A stretch of DNA of 41,515 nucleotides from an uncultured Burkholderiaceae bacterium. Lineage in GTDB: Bacteria; Pseudomonadota; Gammaproteobacteria; Burkholderiales; Burkholderiaceae. The notes under the pieces were generated by a model, which searched no databases, was not told the DNA's origin, and saw only the letters and a program-made list of their open reading frames with translations. This document shows, piece by piece, positions 25,245 through 34,702 of this stretch (within the stretch, counting starts at the first letter, position 1; every line of letters begins with the position of its first letter). The position numbers and the translations under genes are program-made. The stretch covers positions 1 to 41,515 of the forward strand of contig CALMPB010000410.1 of the NCBI GenBank assembly GCA_937871985.1, given 5' to 3'.

Positions 25245-28200
25245 TCAATGCAAGTCGAAATCCACGCGCGTGGCGGGGCCGTCGTCGTCACCGGCGGCAT
25301 CGGTCTTGGGAGCCACGATGAAGATCCGGTCGGTCAGGTTTTCCGCGGCGGCCAGGATCTGTTCATAAACGGCCTGCGCACGCGCCTCGGCGAGCTTATT
25401 CAAAGCCTGCTTGCCCAGCGGAGCGGAGGCAAGCAGCAAGGCCTTCATCTGATCGGGGGGAATCGATTTGGCGAAGCCGATGGCGTTGCGCGGCTTGTCC
25501 TTGATCTTGGCATTGCTGTAGACCTTTTCCAGATACTTGGCGCGGTCGGCGTCGGTCAGCGGGATGTCGGCCGCCTCGGACTTCTTGCCGCCGGCCGCCC
25601 GGGCCTTGAGCGCTCGGATCTGGCCGTCCAGCCAGGCCTGGCGTAGCCCCGCTTCGTCGGCCTGCGGGTCGGCACGGCCGGTGATGTCCATCTTCAAGGC
25701 GGGACGGTCGGAGAGCGCCTTGACCAAGGTGGTGATGCTGGACTTGGCCTTGTCGTCGAGCCCGGCGCTGCCCGGAGCGAAGTCGATGTGCGAGAGATCG
25801 GCCCCGCTGCCGAAGGCCGAGGCCAGCAGCTTGAAGGGCGCGGTCACCGCCTTGGTCAACGTGTTCACGATCACCTGTACGATGATGCCGCCCACTGAAA
25901 ACTGCGGATCGTCCAGCGAACCGGAGATCGGCAGATTGATGTCGATGTTGCCGCTGGAGTCCTTCAGCAGAGCGACGGCCAGCAGCACCGGCAGCTTGAC
26001 CGCATCGGCGCTGCCCGACGGCTTGCCGAAGGTAAGCTGGTTGAGCAGCACTTTGTTGGTGGCCTGCAGGGCGCGGTCCTTGATCTGGTATTGCAGATCG
26101 ACCGACAACTTGCCGCGCTCGATGGCGTAGCCCACGTACTTGGACGAATACGTGGTGAACCGGGGCAGATCCACGCCCTTGGCGGAGGCTTTGAGATCCA
26201 GCGCCAGGTAGCGCGAGAAAGGCTGCACCGTGCCGGAGACGGAAAAGGGAGCCGTGCGGTAGACGCGGCCCGCGACGCTGACTTTGGCCGGCGTGGGCTT
26301 GGCCGAAGACACCGCGGTCAGGGTGCCGTCGATGGAGGACAACTCGGCGCGGTAGTTGGGCCGCACGAAATGGTCGTTGAACGTCATGCGGCCGCGCTTG
26401 AGCTTGACGCTGTGGATCGAGATATCGGGGCCAGCGCCGGCGGGCCGGGCCTGCGGCTGTTCCTTCCCGGCGGCATGAGCCCGGCGGGTTTGCGTGTCCT
26501 GGGTGATGGAGCCGGCGGCCTTGCCCTCGCCCACCAGGACGTCCGCCACGTTAAGGTGCGCGCTGCTGTTGAGCAGGATGTTGCCGTAGAAATCATCCAG
26601 CAGGATGTCGCCCAGTCCCAACTGGAGTTTCGCCCCTCCCATGGCAACGTGCATATCGCTCAGGCCAAGATGCTTCCAATTCAGGAATGGCGCCTTGTTC
26701 ACGCGATCCTGAAGGTCGAGGTCGTTGACTTGAACCGCGCCGCGCCAATCCGCCTGCATAGGCTTGCCCTCGCGGGCCAGGGCGAATTCCGCATTGCCGC
26801 GCGCGCCCACGGACAGGCTGCGCACCGTGGCGTTCAGACTGGAGGCAATGTAGGGGGCGAGCGAGGCGGCGTTGAACTTGGCAAGATCGACCGAGGTTTT
26901 CAGCGTCAAGGGCTGGGCCGTGAGAGAACCTTTGAGCGCCAGCGTGCCTGCTTTCTGGATGCCGTCGGCCTGGAGGGAGAAGTTCGTTGGTTCGGCGTCC
27001 AGGGCCAATCGATCGGCCTTCAGCGTCAGCGATCCGACGGACAGATCCACGCCGGGCTTGACGAAGTCGTCGCGGGCGGCGAATTGCGCCAGACCCAGCG
27101 TCACATCGCGGGCTTGAACCGCCGTGCCCGCGACCTCGACGTTGCCTTCCAGGCTCAGTTGCCCTTTTTGTATGGTCATGGGCGCAAAATGATGCACCGC
27201 CGCCGCAAGCGGGGCCAACCCGAACTGGTGGAGCTGAACCTGCGCCTTGACCGAGAGCGGCTGAAGGATGACGGGCGCCTGGATCCGCAAAGAGCTGCCG
27301 TCCGACGGATTGTCCATGTTCAGTTGCGCGAGCATGGGCTGATCCGCGCTTTGCGGCAGCGCGATGTGCTGGATCTCGGCGCTCAGGCCTTTAAGCGGAT
27401 AGTCCAGGCCGACCGGGTCATCGCGCAAGTGCACCTCGCCGGCTTCGAGCTTGACGGTGTCGACGGAAACCTTCCACGCGGATGCATCGGGTTTGGCGGG
27501 TGCGGGTGTGTCTGGCGCCGTGGGGGGCTGCGCGGGCGCGGCTGCGGTTGATGCCGTGGACGGCTGCACGCCGGGCGCCGCAGACGCCTTCTCGGCTGAC
27601 GCTTCGCCGGTAGCCCCGGCCTCTTGCACGGCTGGGCTGGCCTCAGGCGGCTCCGCTCCCGCTGGGCCAGGCTTGGCCGCTTCGGTTTCCTGCGTGGCTG
27701 TCTGGGCCTCAGGCGGCTTCGTCCCGGTTGGGTTGGGGGCGGCGGGCGCCAAACTTCCCAGTTTGGAGAAACCGGCGGCCACGCGCTGCCAGTTCAATTG
27801 CTGGGCATCGCGATGCGCCTCCACCTGTGGTTTTTCCAGGGTAACCGTGCCTATGGAAATCGTCCGCGCGCTCAGATCCGCCGACAGGCCCTGAAACTTC
27901 AGGCTGTCCCAGGCCAGCAGCGGCGCGCCAGAGGATTCGGTCACGTCGAGCTGGCGCAAGCCCAGGTCGCCCTGTACACGGATGCGCGGCGCGGCGTTCT
28001 GCGGCTGTTCAAACAATACCTTCAACCTGGAATCGAGCAAGGCGCTCTTGAGACGGACAGGCAAAGGCATGGGCCAGAAGTCCGCCCACTTGTCGAGCGC
28101 CAGCCCATCCAGCGCCACGTCCAGCGTGGACGTAGGCACGGTGTCGAAAGGCAATGCCGTTCCGGTCAGGTCGAAGGGACTGCCGTTGATGAGCATGCGC

Positions 28201-28820
28201 ACCTCGGGCTGCACGTCGATCCTGGTCGCATAGCTGAGCGTCGAGATGAAGGGAATGCCCAGCTTGAGATCGGCGATCGCCTGCTTGCGGTCGGTGACGT
28301 GGTCGTCCAGGCTGATGGAGCCGCCGGTCAACAGCAGGTTGTTCAGGGAAAAACGCGGCAGGCCCTTCGATTCCGGCTCGGGCTTGCCCGGCTGCTCCGC
28401 CGACATCTTCTGGAGCCGTTCGACAATGTCGGAGAAATTGAAATGCGTGGCATCCCGACGCACCAGCGTGACCTGGGGCTTATCGATATGGATGCGGTCG
28501 AGTATGGGCGCGAACAGGACGATGGAGCGCCAGGCCACCCGCAGGTCGATTTCGCCGATCGCCAGAAGAGGCTTTGATTCTGGCTCGTCGATAGCGAGGT
28601 TCTGGGCGCTCAGTGCCAGCGTAAGAGGGTTGAAGCGGATTTCGCCGACTTCCACCCGGCGGCCCAGCAATTCGGCAACGTTGTGGGTAAGCACATGGTG
28701 CACGGCCTTCGGCACAAGCCACGCCGACAACGCCGCCAGGAGAAGCAACGCAGCCGCACAGCCCGCCAGTACCTTGACGGTTCGCCGGCTAAGCTTCAGA
28801 ACAGGCATCTGCAATGGCAT
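25245..28820 (-). CDS. DUF748 (AsmA-like) envelope protein
   Basis: A 1191-residue protein with one N-terminal membrane helix (about 16-33) followed by a very long periplasmic region of repeated beta-rich segments of the AsmA/TamB/YhdP type. A Pro/Ala/Thr/Glu-rich low-complexity linker occupies about residues 365-450. The DUF748 hallmark lies towards the C-terminus (YVGYAIERGKLSVDLQYQI, and INLPISGSLDDPQFSVG). An OmpA-like-sounding stretch (IDFAPGSAGLDDKAK) follows. AsmA-like proteins are thought to move or organise lipids between membranes; no function is proven for this branch. GGGAGCG precedes the ATG. Its monocistronic position suggests it is not part of the catabolic cluster. Confidence 0.88.
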   Translation of the reverse strand: MPLQMPVLKLSRRTVKVLAGCAAALLLLAALSAWLVPKAVHHVLTHNVAELLGRRVEVGEIRFNPLTLALSAQNLAIDEPESKPLLAIGEIDLRVAWRSIVLFAPILDRIHIDKPQVTLVRRDATHFNFSDIVERLQKMSAEQPGKPEPESKGLPRFSLNNLLLTGGSISLDDHVTDRKQAIADLKLGIPFISTLSYATRIDVQPEVRMLINGSPFDLTGTALPFDTVPTSTLDVALDGLALDKWADFWPMPLPVRLKSALLDSRLKVLFEQPQNAAPRIRVQGDLGLRQLDVTESSGAPLLAWDSLKFQGLSADLSARTISIGTVTLEKPQVEAHRDAQQLNWQRVAAGFSKLGSLAPAAPNPTGTKPPEAQTATQETEAAKPGPAGAEPPEASPAVQEAGATGEASAEKASAAPGVQPSTASTAAAPAQPPTAPDTPAPAKPDASAWKVSVDTVKLEAGEVHLRDDPVGLDYPLKGLSAEIQHIALPQSADQPMLAQLNMDNPSDGSSLRIQAPVILQPLSVKAQVQLHQFGLAPLAAAVHHFAPMTIQKGQLSLEGNVEVAGTAVQARDVTLGLAQFAARDDFVKPGVDLSVGSLTLKADRLALDAEPTNFSLQADGIQKAGTLALKGSLTAQPLTLKTSVDLAKFNAASLAPYIASSLNATVRSLSVGARGNAEFALAREGKPMQADWRGAVQVNDLDLQDRVNKAPFLNWKHLGLSDMHVAMGGAKLQLGLGDILLDDFYGNILLNSSAHLNVADVLVGEGKAAGSITQDTQTRRAHAAGKEQPQARPAGAGPDISIHSVKLKRGRMTFNDHFVRPNYRAELSSIDGTLTAVSSAKPTPAKVSVAGRVYRTAPFSVSGTVQPFSRYLALDLKASAKGVDLPRFTTYSSKYVGYAIERGKLSVDLQYQIKDRALQATNKVLLNQLTFGKPSGSADAVKLPVLLAVALLKDSSGNIDINLPISGSLDDPQFSVGGIIVQVIVNTLTKAVTAPFKLLASAFGSGADLSHIDFAPGSAGLDDKAKSSITTLVKALSDRPALKMDITGRADPQADEAGLRQAWLDGQIRALKARAAGGKKSEAADIPLTDADRAKYLEKVYSNAKIKDKPRNAIGFAKSIPPDQMKALLLASAPLGKQALNKLAEARAQAVYEQILAAAENLTDRIFIVAPKTDAAGDDDGPATRVDFDLH

Positions 28821-28955
28821 CGTATGCGCTCCCGGCTGTTGTCATGCCCACAGGGTCGGTTTCCCGAGGTCGGCAAATATTAAGCAGAATAATAGCAAAT
28901 CCAATACCAGGCTCGGTTGGCCGCCACCTGCTCCGCAAAGCCCTCGCCAAATAGC

Positions 28956-28991
28956 AAAAAGCCCCGTTCTCGCTGGAGAACGGGGCTTTTT
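28956..28991. terminator. Bidirectional terminator downstream of icd
   Basis: A perfect 16-bp stem with GCTG loop, AAAAAGCCCCGTTCTC paired with GAGAACGGGGCTTTTT, so a T-run follows the stem on either strand. It lies 26 bases after the icd stop and ends that minus-strand transcript before the DUF748 gene. Confidence 0.9.
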
Positions 28992-29017
28992 TGAGGCTTG
29001 AACGATCAGGCCAACTT

Positions 29018-30274
<1,257 letters not shown>

Positions 30275-30329
30275 GGATGCTCCAGTTGCTCCATTAATAA
30301 TAAGAAAAGCGGTGCCTGTATACGCGAAC

Positions 30330-30367
30330 GATCGGAACCGTTGCAACGCGCGCAAACCGTTCCGATC
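30330..30367 (-). promoter_or_regulatory. Inverted repeat in the probable icd leader
   Basis: GATCGGAAC (30330-30338) and GTTCCGATC (30359-30367) form a 9-bp stem around a 20-base loop. The loop itself contains the palindrome CGTTGCAACG. It lies 56-93 bases before the icd start, inside the expected untranslated leader, so an RNA hairpin or a protein site is possible. Confidence 0.4.
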
Positions 30368-30383
30368 TTTCGGGAAGACCGTC

Positions 30384-30411
30384 ATTATAAACGTAGTCTT
30401 ATATAAGACTA
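30384..30411 (-). promoter_or_regulatory. icd promoter: TATAAT with an 18-bp palindrome over the -35 region
   Basis: The minus strand has TATAAT at 30389-30384, giving a leader of about 100 bases. Immediately upstream is the perfect palindrome TAGTCTTATATAAGACTA (30394-30411), which covers the -35 region and replaces any good -35 hexamer. The shape suits a dimeric GntR- or similar-type regulator. I believe similar palindromes occur near TCA-cycle genes in other betaproteobacteria, but cannot check. Confidence 0.55.
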
Positions 30412-30504
30412 GTGTACCGCAGATTTTCCCGCCATTTTAACGGCTAACGAAGAGCAATGCGCGGCGCGGGTAAAATGGTTTCTTTATAGGTTTTATGCAT
30501 TGCC

Positions 30505-30933
30505 ATGTTCAATCCATCCCGCGAACAGGTTCGAGCCTTCTTCGGCGAAACCTGGCGCAAGCATCGCTCCCACGAAGTCCTGACCCCGCTCGAGACCATG
30601 GCGGCCGACTGGATTCTGCAGCACCCCGAATACCACGACATCCTGCAGAACCCGGACGCCGCCGGACTCGACTATACCGTCGAGCAGGGCCAGACCAATC
30701 CCTTCCTGCATTTATCCATGCACCTGGCCATCTCGGAGCAGCTTCAAATCGACCAGCCGCCCGGCATTCGCGCGCTGCACCGGCAGTTGCTGGGCACGCA
30801 CGACCCGCATCAAGCCGCGCACGAAATCATGGAATGCCTGGGGGAAGTGGTGTGGGAAGCCCAGCGCCTGGGCACGGCCTTCAGCAACGAGGGCTATCTG
30901 GAACTGATCAAGCGGCGCGTTTCCCGCCGCTGA
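30505..30933 (+). CDS. DUF1841 family protein
   Basis: A 142-residue soluble, mostly helical protein recognised as DUF1841 from FNPSREQVRAFFGETWRKH at the N-terminus, NPFLHLSMHLAISEQLQIDQPPGIR in the middle, and HEIMECLGEVVWEAQR near the end. Conserved His residues (HLSMHL, HEIMECL) could bind a metal, which is conjecture. Function of the family is unknown; it is widespread in beta- and gammaproteobacteria. Divergent from icd, with a weak ribosome site and an AT-rich stretch upstream. The downstream gap to the convergent cytochrome gene holds two copies of a repeat. Confidence 0.88.
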   Translation: MFNPSREQVRAFFGETWRKHRSHEVLTPLETMAADWILQHPEYHDILQNPDAAGLDYTVEQGQTNPFLHLSMHLAISEQLQIDQPPGIRALHRQLLGTHDPHQAAHEIMECLGEVVWEAQRLGTAFSNEGYLELIKRRVSRR

Positions 30934-30948
30934 TGAGAAAAGGGGGGC

Positions 30949-31026
30949 AAAAAGCCCCCACGCTGCGCTGCTACGCAGCATGCTGCCCCCCGAGGGGGTA
31001 CTTTTTGTCTTGGGGCGGCCCGGCGA
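30949..31026. repeat. Intergenic repeat, copy 1 (78 bp)
   Basis: The first of two adjacent, closely similar units running from AAAAAGCCCCCACGC to GGCCCGGCGA. It contains CTGCG-type inverted arms around CTGCTACGCAGC and a CCCCCCGAGGGGG hairpin followed by TACTTTTTGTCTTG. Units like this are, as I recall, common between genes in Alcaligenaceae. Position between convergent genes suggests a termination role. Confidence 0.8.
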
Positions 31027-31107
31027 CAAAAAAGGCCCCCACGCCGCACTGCTACGCAGTTTGCTGCCCCCGAAGGGGTGCTTTTTGTCTTGGGGGCGAT
31101 CCGGCGA
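31027..31107. repeat. Intergenic repeat, copy 2 (about 80 bp)
   Basis: Direct tandem copy of the preceding unit with scattered substitutions, for example CTGCTACGCAGTTTGCTGCC in place of CTGCTACGCAGCATGCTGCC, and CCCCCGAAGGGG in the hairpin. It ends in ATCCGGCGA, 13 bases before the convergent cytochrome gene's stop codon. Confidence 0.8.
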
Positions 31108-31120
31108 TGCCGGAACGCGA

Positions 31121-31483
31121 TTACTTTTGAACCGACAAGGGTCCGGGCAAGGAGGACAGCCAGCCGGCGATGTTGGTGACGTCGGCTTCGCTTAGCTGAG
31201 CCGCCATGGCGCCCATGATGGCGTTCTTACGCACGTTGGCGGATGCGGGCGCGCCCGACTGGCCGCGCTTGTAGGCTTTGAGGGCGTGGGCGATGTAGTC
31301 TTCGTGCTGGCCCGCCAGGACGGGATAAGCCGGCATGATGGGGCTTTTGGCGTCGGCGCCGTGGCAACTGGCACAGGTGTATTTTTGGAAAGCGGCTTGG
31401 CCGGCGGCAAGATCGGCAGCGTGTGCGGCCGTACCGGCAACCACGAACAGGGAACCCACGACGGCGAGAGTCAGTTTCTTCAT
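31121..31483 (-). CDS. Small periplasmic cytochrome c (class I)
   Basis: A 120-residue precursor with a signal peptide (cleavage likely after AAHA, residue 22) and one haem-binding motif CASCH (37-41). The likely axial Met is in NAIMGAMAAQL. The PVLAGQHEDYIAHALKAYKRG phrase is typical of cytochrome c4/c553-like domains. It is 12 bases downstream of a second, related cytochrome gene, and GGGAG precedes the ATG. Together the two single-domain proteins look like the halves of a dihaem cytochrome c4 encoded separately; they may carry electrons to a terminal oxidase. The partner is unknown. Confidence 0.9.
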   Translation of the reverse strand: MKKLTLAVVGSLFVVAGTAAHAADLAAGQAAFQKYTCASCHGADAKSPIMPAYPVLAGQHEDYIAHALKAYKRGQSGAPASANVRKNAIMGAMAAQLSEADVTNIAGWLSSLPGPLSVQK

Positions 31484-31495
31484 ATCGGCTCCCGA

Positions 31496-31852
31496 TTATT
31501 TAAGGCTGGAATAGTAAGCGGCGATGTCGGCCATGTCTTGATCGGACAATGACCTGGCAATGGCTTCCATAGTGGGAAAGGTGCGCGCGCCACTGGCGTA
31601 TTCCTTGAGGGCCGCGACCAGGTAATCGGCGTTTTGCCCGGCGATCATCGGTACGTGGTACACCTCGGGGAAGCTGGCCTTGTAGCCCTGGATGCCGTGG
31701 CATCCGATACACATGGAAATCTTGTCGACAGCGGCTTTTGCATTGCCCACCGGGGCTTTGTCGGCCGCTTGGGCCTGGCCGACGAACCCACAGGAAGCAG
31801 CCGTGAAGGCCAGCGCAGACAATGCGCGCGTCAGGTTAATTCGCAACTTCAT
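31496..31852 (-). CDS. Small periplasmic cytochrome c (class I), first of the pair
   Basis: A 118-residue precursor. The signal peptide ends near GQAQA (residue 29); the haem site is CIGCH, and the PMIAGQNADYLVAALKEYASGARTFPTM stretch holds the probable axial Met. The start at 31852 is chosen because a signal peptide begins there; the frame continues upstream to 31936 without one. It resembles its downstream neighbour in the order of motifs, consistent with an old duplication. The gene is divergent from the MoxR gene across a 133-base gap. Confidence 0.9.
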   Translation of the reverse strand: MKLRINLTRALSALAFTAASCGFVGQAQAADKAPVGNAKAAVDKISMCIGCHGIQGYKASFPEVYHVPMIAGQNADYLVAALKEYASGARTFPTMEAIARSLSDQDMADIAAYYSSLK

Positions 31853-31985
31853 AATAGCTCTTGTTTGGCGGTAAATAAAAGCCGGCCCCTCTCCTGCTGA
31901 ACCGACGAACCTGACGGATTGTACGATAATTGTCATTGCGTACGCTATGTATCCCTATCAACGTTGTAAATATACGGACTCGACC

Positions 31986-32855
31986 ATGACTTCAGCAGCC
32001 CCGGCCTCCTCTTCCGAACGCTTTTCCGGAACCGAGCGCTACGTTGCCACCGACGACCTGAAAATGGCCGTCAACGCGGCGCTTTCGCTGCAGCGCCCGC
32101 TGCTCATCAAGGGCGAGCCCGGCACCGGCAAGACCATGCTGGCCGAGGAAGTGGCCGCCGCCCTGGGGCGCCCATTGCTGCAATGGCACATCAAATCCAC
32201 CACCAAGGCGCACCAGGGCCTGTACGAGTACGACGCCGTATCCCGGCTGCGCGACTCCCAATTGGGCGACGAAAAGGTGCGCGACATCGGCAACTACATC
32301 GTCAAGGGGATCCTGTGGCAGGCTTTCGAAGCCGACGAGCCGGTGGTGGTGCTGATCGACGAAATCGACAAGGCCGACATCGAGTTCCCCAACGACCTGC
32401 TGCGCGAACTGGATCGCATGGAGTTCCATGTCTACGAAACCCGGCAAACCATAAAAGCCCGGCACCGCCCTCTTATCATCATCACCTCCAACAACGAAAA
32501 AGAGCTGCCCGACGCCTTCCTGCGGCGCTGCTTCTTCCATTACATCAACTTCCCGGATCGGGACACCATGCAGAACATCGTGGCGGTTCACTACCCATCC
32601 ATCCGCCAGGACGTGCTGAGCAGCGCCCTGGATACTTTCTTTGCGCTGCGCGACGCGCCGGGCCTCAAGAAAAAACCGTCGACCTCGGAATTCCTGGACT
32701 GGCTGCGCCTGCTGCTGAACGAAGCCGTGCCGGCGGCCAGCATCGCCAGCACGGCGGGCGATCTGCCCCTCATGGCGGGCGCACTGCTCAAGAACGAGCA
32801 GGACCTCACGCTGCTGCGCCGCCTGGCGGCCATGACGCGCGCCGGCCGCCGCTAG
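31986..32855 (+). CDS. MoxR-family AAA+ ATPase
   Basis: A 289-residue chaperone-like ATPase with Walker A GEPGTGKT (43-50), Walker B VVLIDEIDKAD (121-131) and the sensor region IITSNNEKELPDAFLRRC. MoxR proteins act with VWA-domain partners to insert metal cofactors or remodel enzymes, as in methanol or CO dehydrogenase systems. The VWA partner is encoded two genes downstream. The ATG at 31986 is preceded only by GGAC; upstream in-frame ATG at 31947 gives an unlikely leader. The client is unknown; no oxidoreductase needing maturation is adjacent apart from the cytochromes. Confidence 0.92.
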   Translation: MTSAAPASSSERFSGTERYVATDDLKMAVNAALSLQRPLLIKGEPGTGKTMLAEEVAAALGRPLLQWHIKSTTKAHQGLYEYDAVSRLRDSQLGDEKVRDIGNYIVKGILWQAFEADEPVVVLIDEIDKADIEFPNDLLRELDRMEFHVYETRQTIKARHRPLIIITSNNEKELPDAFLRRCFFHYINFPDRDTMQNIVAVHYPSIRQDVLSSALDTFFALRDAPGLKKKPSTSEFLDWLRLLLNEAVPAASIASTAGDLPLMAGALLKNEQDLTLLRRLAAMTRAGRR

Positions 32856-32887
32856 GGCCAAGCCCCGAACCCCATCAAGGAAAGGCA

Positions 32888-33508
32888 ATGCTGAAAACCC
32901 AAGGATTTCAACGGCCTCCGGCGCCCGTAACCCTGGAAGGCCATGGCGTAAAGCTCGTACCGCTGGGCCCCGAGCACACGGCGGATCTGGAAGCGGCCGC
33001 CGCCGACGGCAAGCTCTGGCAATTGCGCGTCACCTCGGTGCCCGAACCCGGCGCAACCGCCGCCTATATCGAAGCCGCCCTGCAAGGCCAGCAAGAGGGC
33101 ACTATGCTGCCCTTCGCCATTGTCGAACAAGGCAGCGGGCAGATTGTCGGCACCACCCGCTACTACGACTTCGTCCCCGCCATCGCCCGGCTGGAAATCG
33201 GCCATACCTGGTATGCCAGGCGCTGGCAGCGCACCCATGTGAACACCGCCAGCAAGCTGCTGTTGCTGCGCCACGCTTTCGGGCAACTGGGCGCCCAGGT
33301 CGTATGCTGGCGCACCGACAATTTCAATTTCGCCTCGCAGCGCGCCATCGAGCGCCTAGGGGCCCATAAAGACGGCGTCCTGCGCCGCCACATGCTGCGC
33401 CGCGACGGCACGGTGCGCGACACCGTCATGTACAGCCTGCTCGCGGGCGAATGGCCGGAAGTCGAACGGCATCTGGAATACCGGCTGAGCCTGAATCATG
33501 CTGGCTGA
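32888..33508 (+). CDS. GNAT-family N-acetyltransferase (RimJ/RimL-like)
   Basis: A 206-residue acetyltransferase with the RimJ/RimL-like layout: VTLEGHGVKLVPLGPEHTADL at the N-terminus, EIGHTWYARRWQRTHVNTASKLLLLRHAF in the acetyl-CoA-binding region, and the motif B segment VCWRTDNFNFASQRAIERLGAHKDGVLR. It probably acetylates an amino group of a protein or small molecule; the target is unknown. AAGGAAAGG lies before the ATG, and the end overlaps the VWA gene by 11 bases. Its place between the MoxR and VWA genes implies co-expression. Confidence 0.9.
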   Translation: MLKTQGFQRPPAPVTLEGHGVKLVPLGPEHTADLEAAAADGKLWQLRVTSVPEPGATAAYIEAALQGQQEGTMLPFAIVEQGSGQIVGTTRYYDFVPAIARLEIGHTWYARRWQRTHVNTASKLLLLRHAFGQLGAQVVCWRTDNFNFASQRAIERLGAHKDGVLRRHMLRRDGTVRDTVMYSLLAGEWPEVERHLEYRLSLNHAG

Positions 33509-34670
33509 TTTCTTCTATCACCTGCGCGCCCGCAAGCTGCCTGTTTCAGTGCAGGAATACCTGACGCTGCTCGAAGCCTTGCAAACCCGCATCATGCCGC
33601 CGACGGTCAACGATTTCTACTACCTGGCGCGCATGACACTCGTCAAGGACGAAACCCTGTTCGACCGCTACGACCAGGCGTTCGGCGAGTTCTACCGCAC
33701 GCTCGAGGCCGCCTTGCCGGCCGACGAGGAAATCCCGCTGGACTGGCTGCTCAAGGAATTCCAGAAACAACTCAGCCCCGAAGAAAAGGCCGCGATCGAA
33801 AAGCATGGCTGGGACAAGCTGATGGAGCTGTTCAAGAAGACCCTGGAGGAACAGGACGAACGCCACGCCGGAGGCAATAAGTGGATAGGCACCGGCGGCA
33901 GTTCGGCCTTCGGCCACGGCGGCTATCACCCGGAAGGCATACGGGTGGGCGGGCCCTCGGCAGGCAACCGCACGGCCGTAAAGGTCTGGGAAAACCGCGA
34001 ATACCGCGATTACGACGACCAGCAGGAACTAGGCACGCGCAACTTCAAGATGGCGCTGCGCCGGCTGCGCCACTTCGCGCGCGAAGGCGCCGACCTGGAG
34101 CTGGATCTGGACCACACCATCAGCAGCACGGCCCGCAACGCGGGATTCCTGGATCTGAAAATGGTTCCCGAGCGCCACAATACCGTCAAGGTGCTGATGC
34201 TGCTGGACGTGGGCGGCAGCATGGACGACCACGTGCAACGCATCCAGGAGCTGTTTTCGGCGGCGCGCAGCGAATTCAAGAACCTGGAGGTCTATTATTT
34301 CCATAACTGCCCCTACGAATCTCTGTGGCAGAACAACCGGCGCCGATCCACCGAACGCATCGAAACCTGGGACATACTGCGCAAGTACAACGAGGACTGG
34401 CGCCTGATCATCGTGGGCGACGCCACCATGAGTCCCTACGAAATACTCCAGCCGGGCGGCTCGGTCGAGCACAACAACCGTGAAACCGGGGCCGCATGGC
34501 TGCAGCGCCTGCTCGACAACTGGCCCAAGTCGGTCTGGCTGAATCCCGAACCCGAAGGCTATTGGGAATATCGCCAGTCCATTGCCCTAATCAAGAACAT
34601 CATGCACGATCGCATGTACGGCATGACCGTGGCCGGCCTGAAGCTGGCCATGGAAAAGCTCTCCAAATAA
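33498..34670 (+). CDS. VWA-domain protein (CoxE-like), partner of MoxR
   Basis: A 390-residue protein. The N-terminal half is helical and charged, followed by a Gly/Ser-rich segment (about 125-155, GGNKWIGTGGSSAFGHGGYHPEGIRVGG). The C-terminal VWA domain has the metal-ion site D237-V-G-G-S241 (LLDVGGSMDD) and IIVGDATMSPYEI. CoxE-type VWA proteins work with MoxR ATPases in cofactor insertion. The start overlaps the GNAT gene by 11 bases. Family pairing is well established; the client in this organism is not visible. Confidence 0.9.
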   Translation: MLADFFYHLRARKLPVSVQEYLTLLEALQTRIMPPTVNDFYYLARMTLVKDETLFDRYDQAFGEFYRTLEAALPADEEIPLDWLLKEFQKQLSPEEKAAIEKHGWDKLMELFKKTLEEQDERHAGGNKWIGTGGSSAFGHGGYHPEGIRVGGPSAGNRTAVKVWENREYRDYDDQQELGTRNFKMALRRLRHFAREGADLELDLDHTISSTARNAGFLDLKMVPERHNTVKVLMLLDVGGSMDDHVQRIQELFSAARSEFKNLEVYYFHNCPYESLWQNNRRRSTERIETWDILRKYNEDWRLIIVGDATMSPYEILQPGGSVEHNNRETGAAWLQRLLDNWPKSVWLNPEPEGYWEYRQSIALIKNIMHDRMYGMTVAGLKLAMEKLSK

Positions 34671-34702
34671 CCTTTGCCCTACTACCCGCCAGGAACAACC
34701 CT

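Noticed and set aside
26091..27551. Open frame of 486 codons opposite the DUF748 gene
   Set aside because: Composition is that of an antisense shadow (Arg, Gly, Gln, His repeats) and the minus-strand protein is intact.
30949..31107. CRISPR-like array
   Set aside because: Only two adjacent copies, no spacers and no cas genes; the units are an ordinary intergenic repeat.
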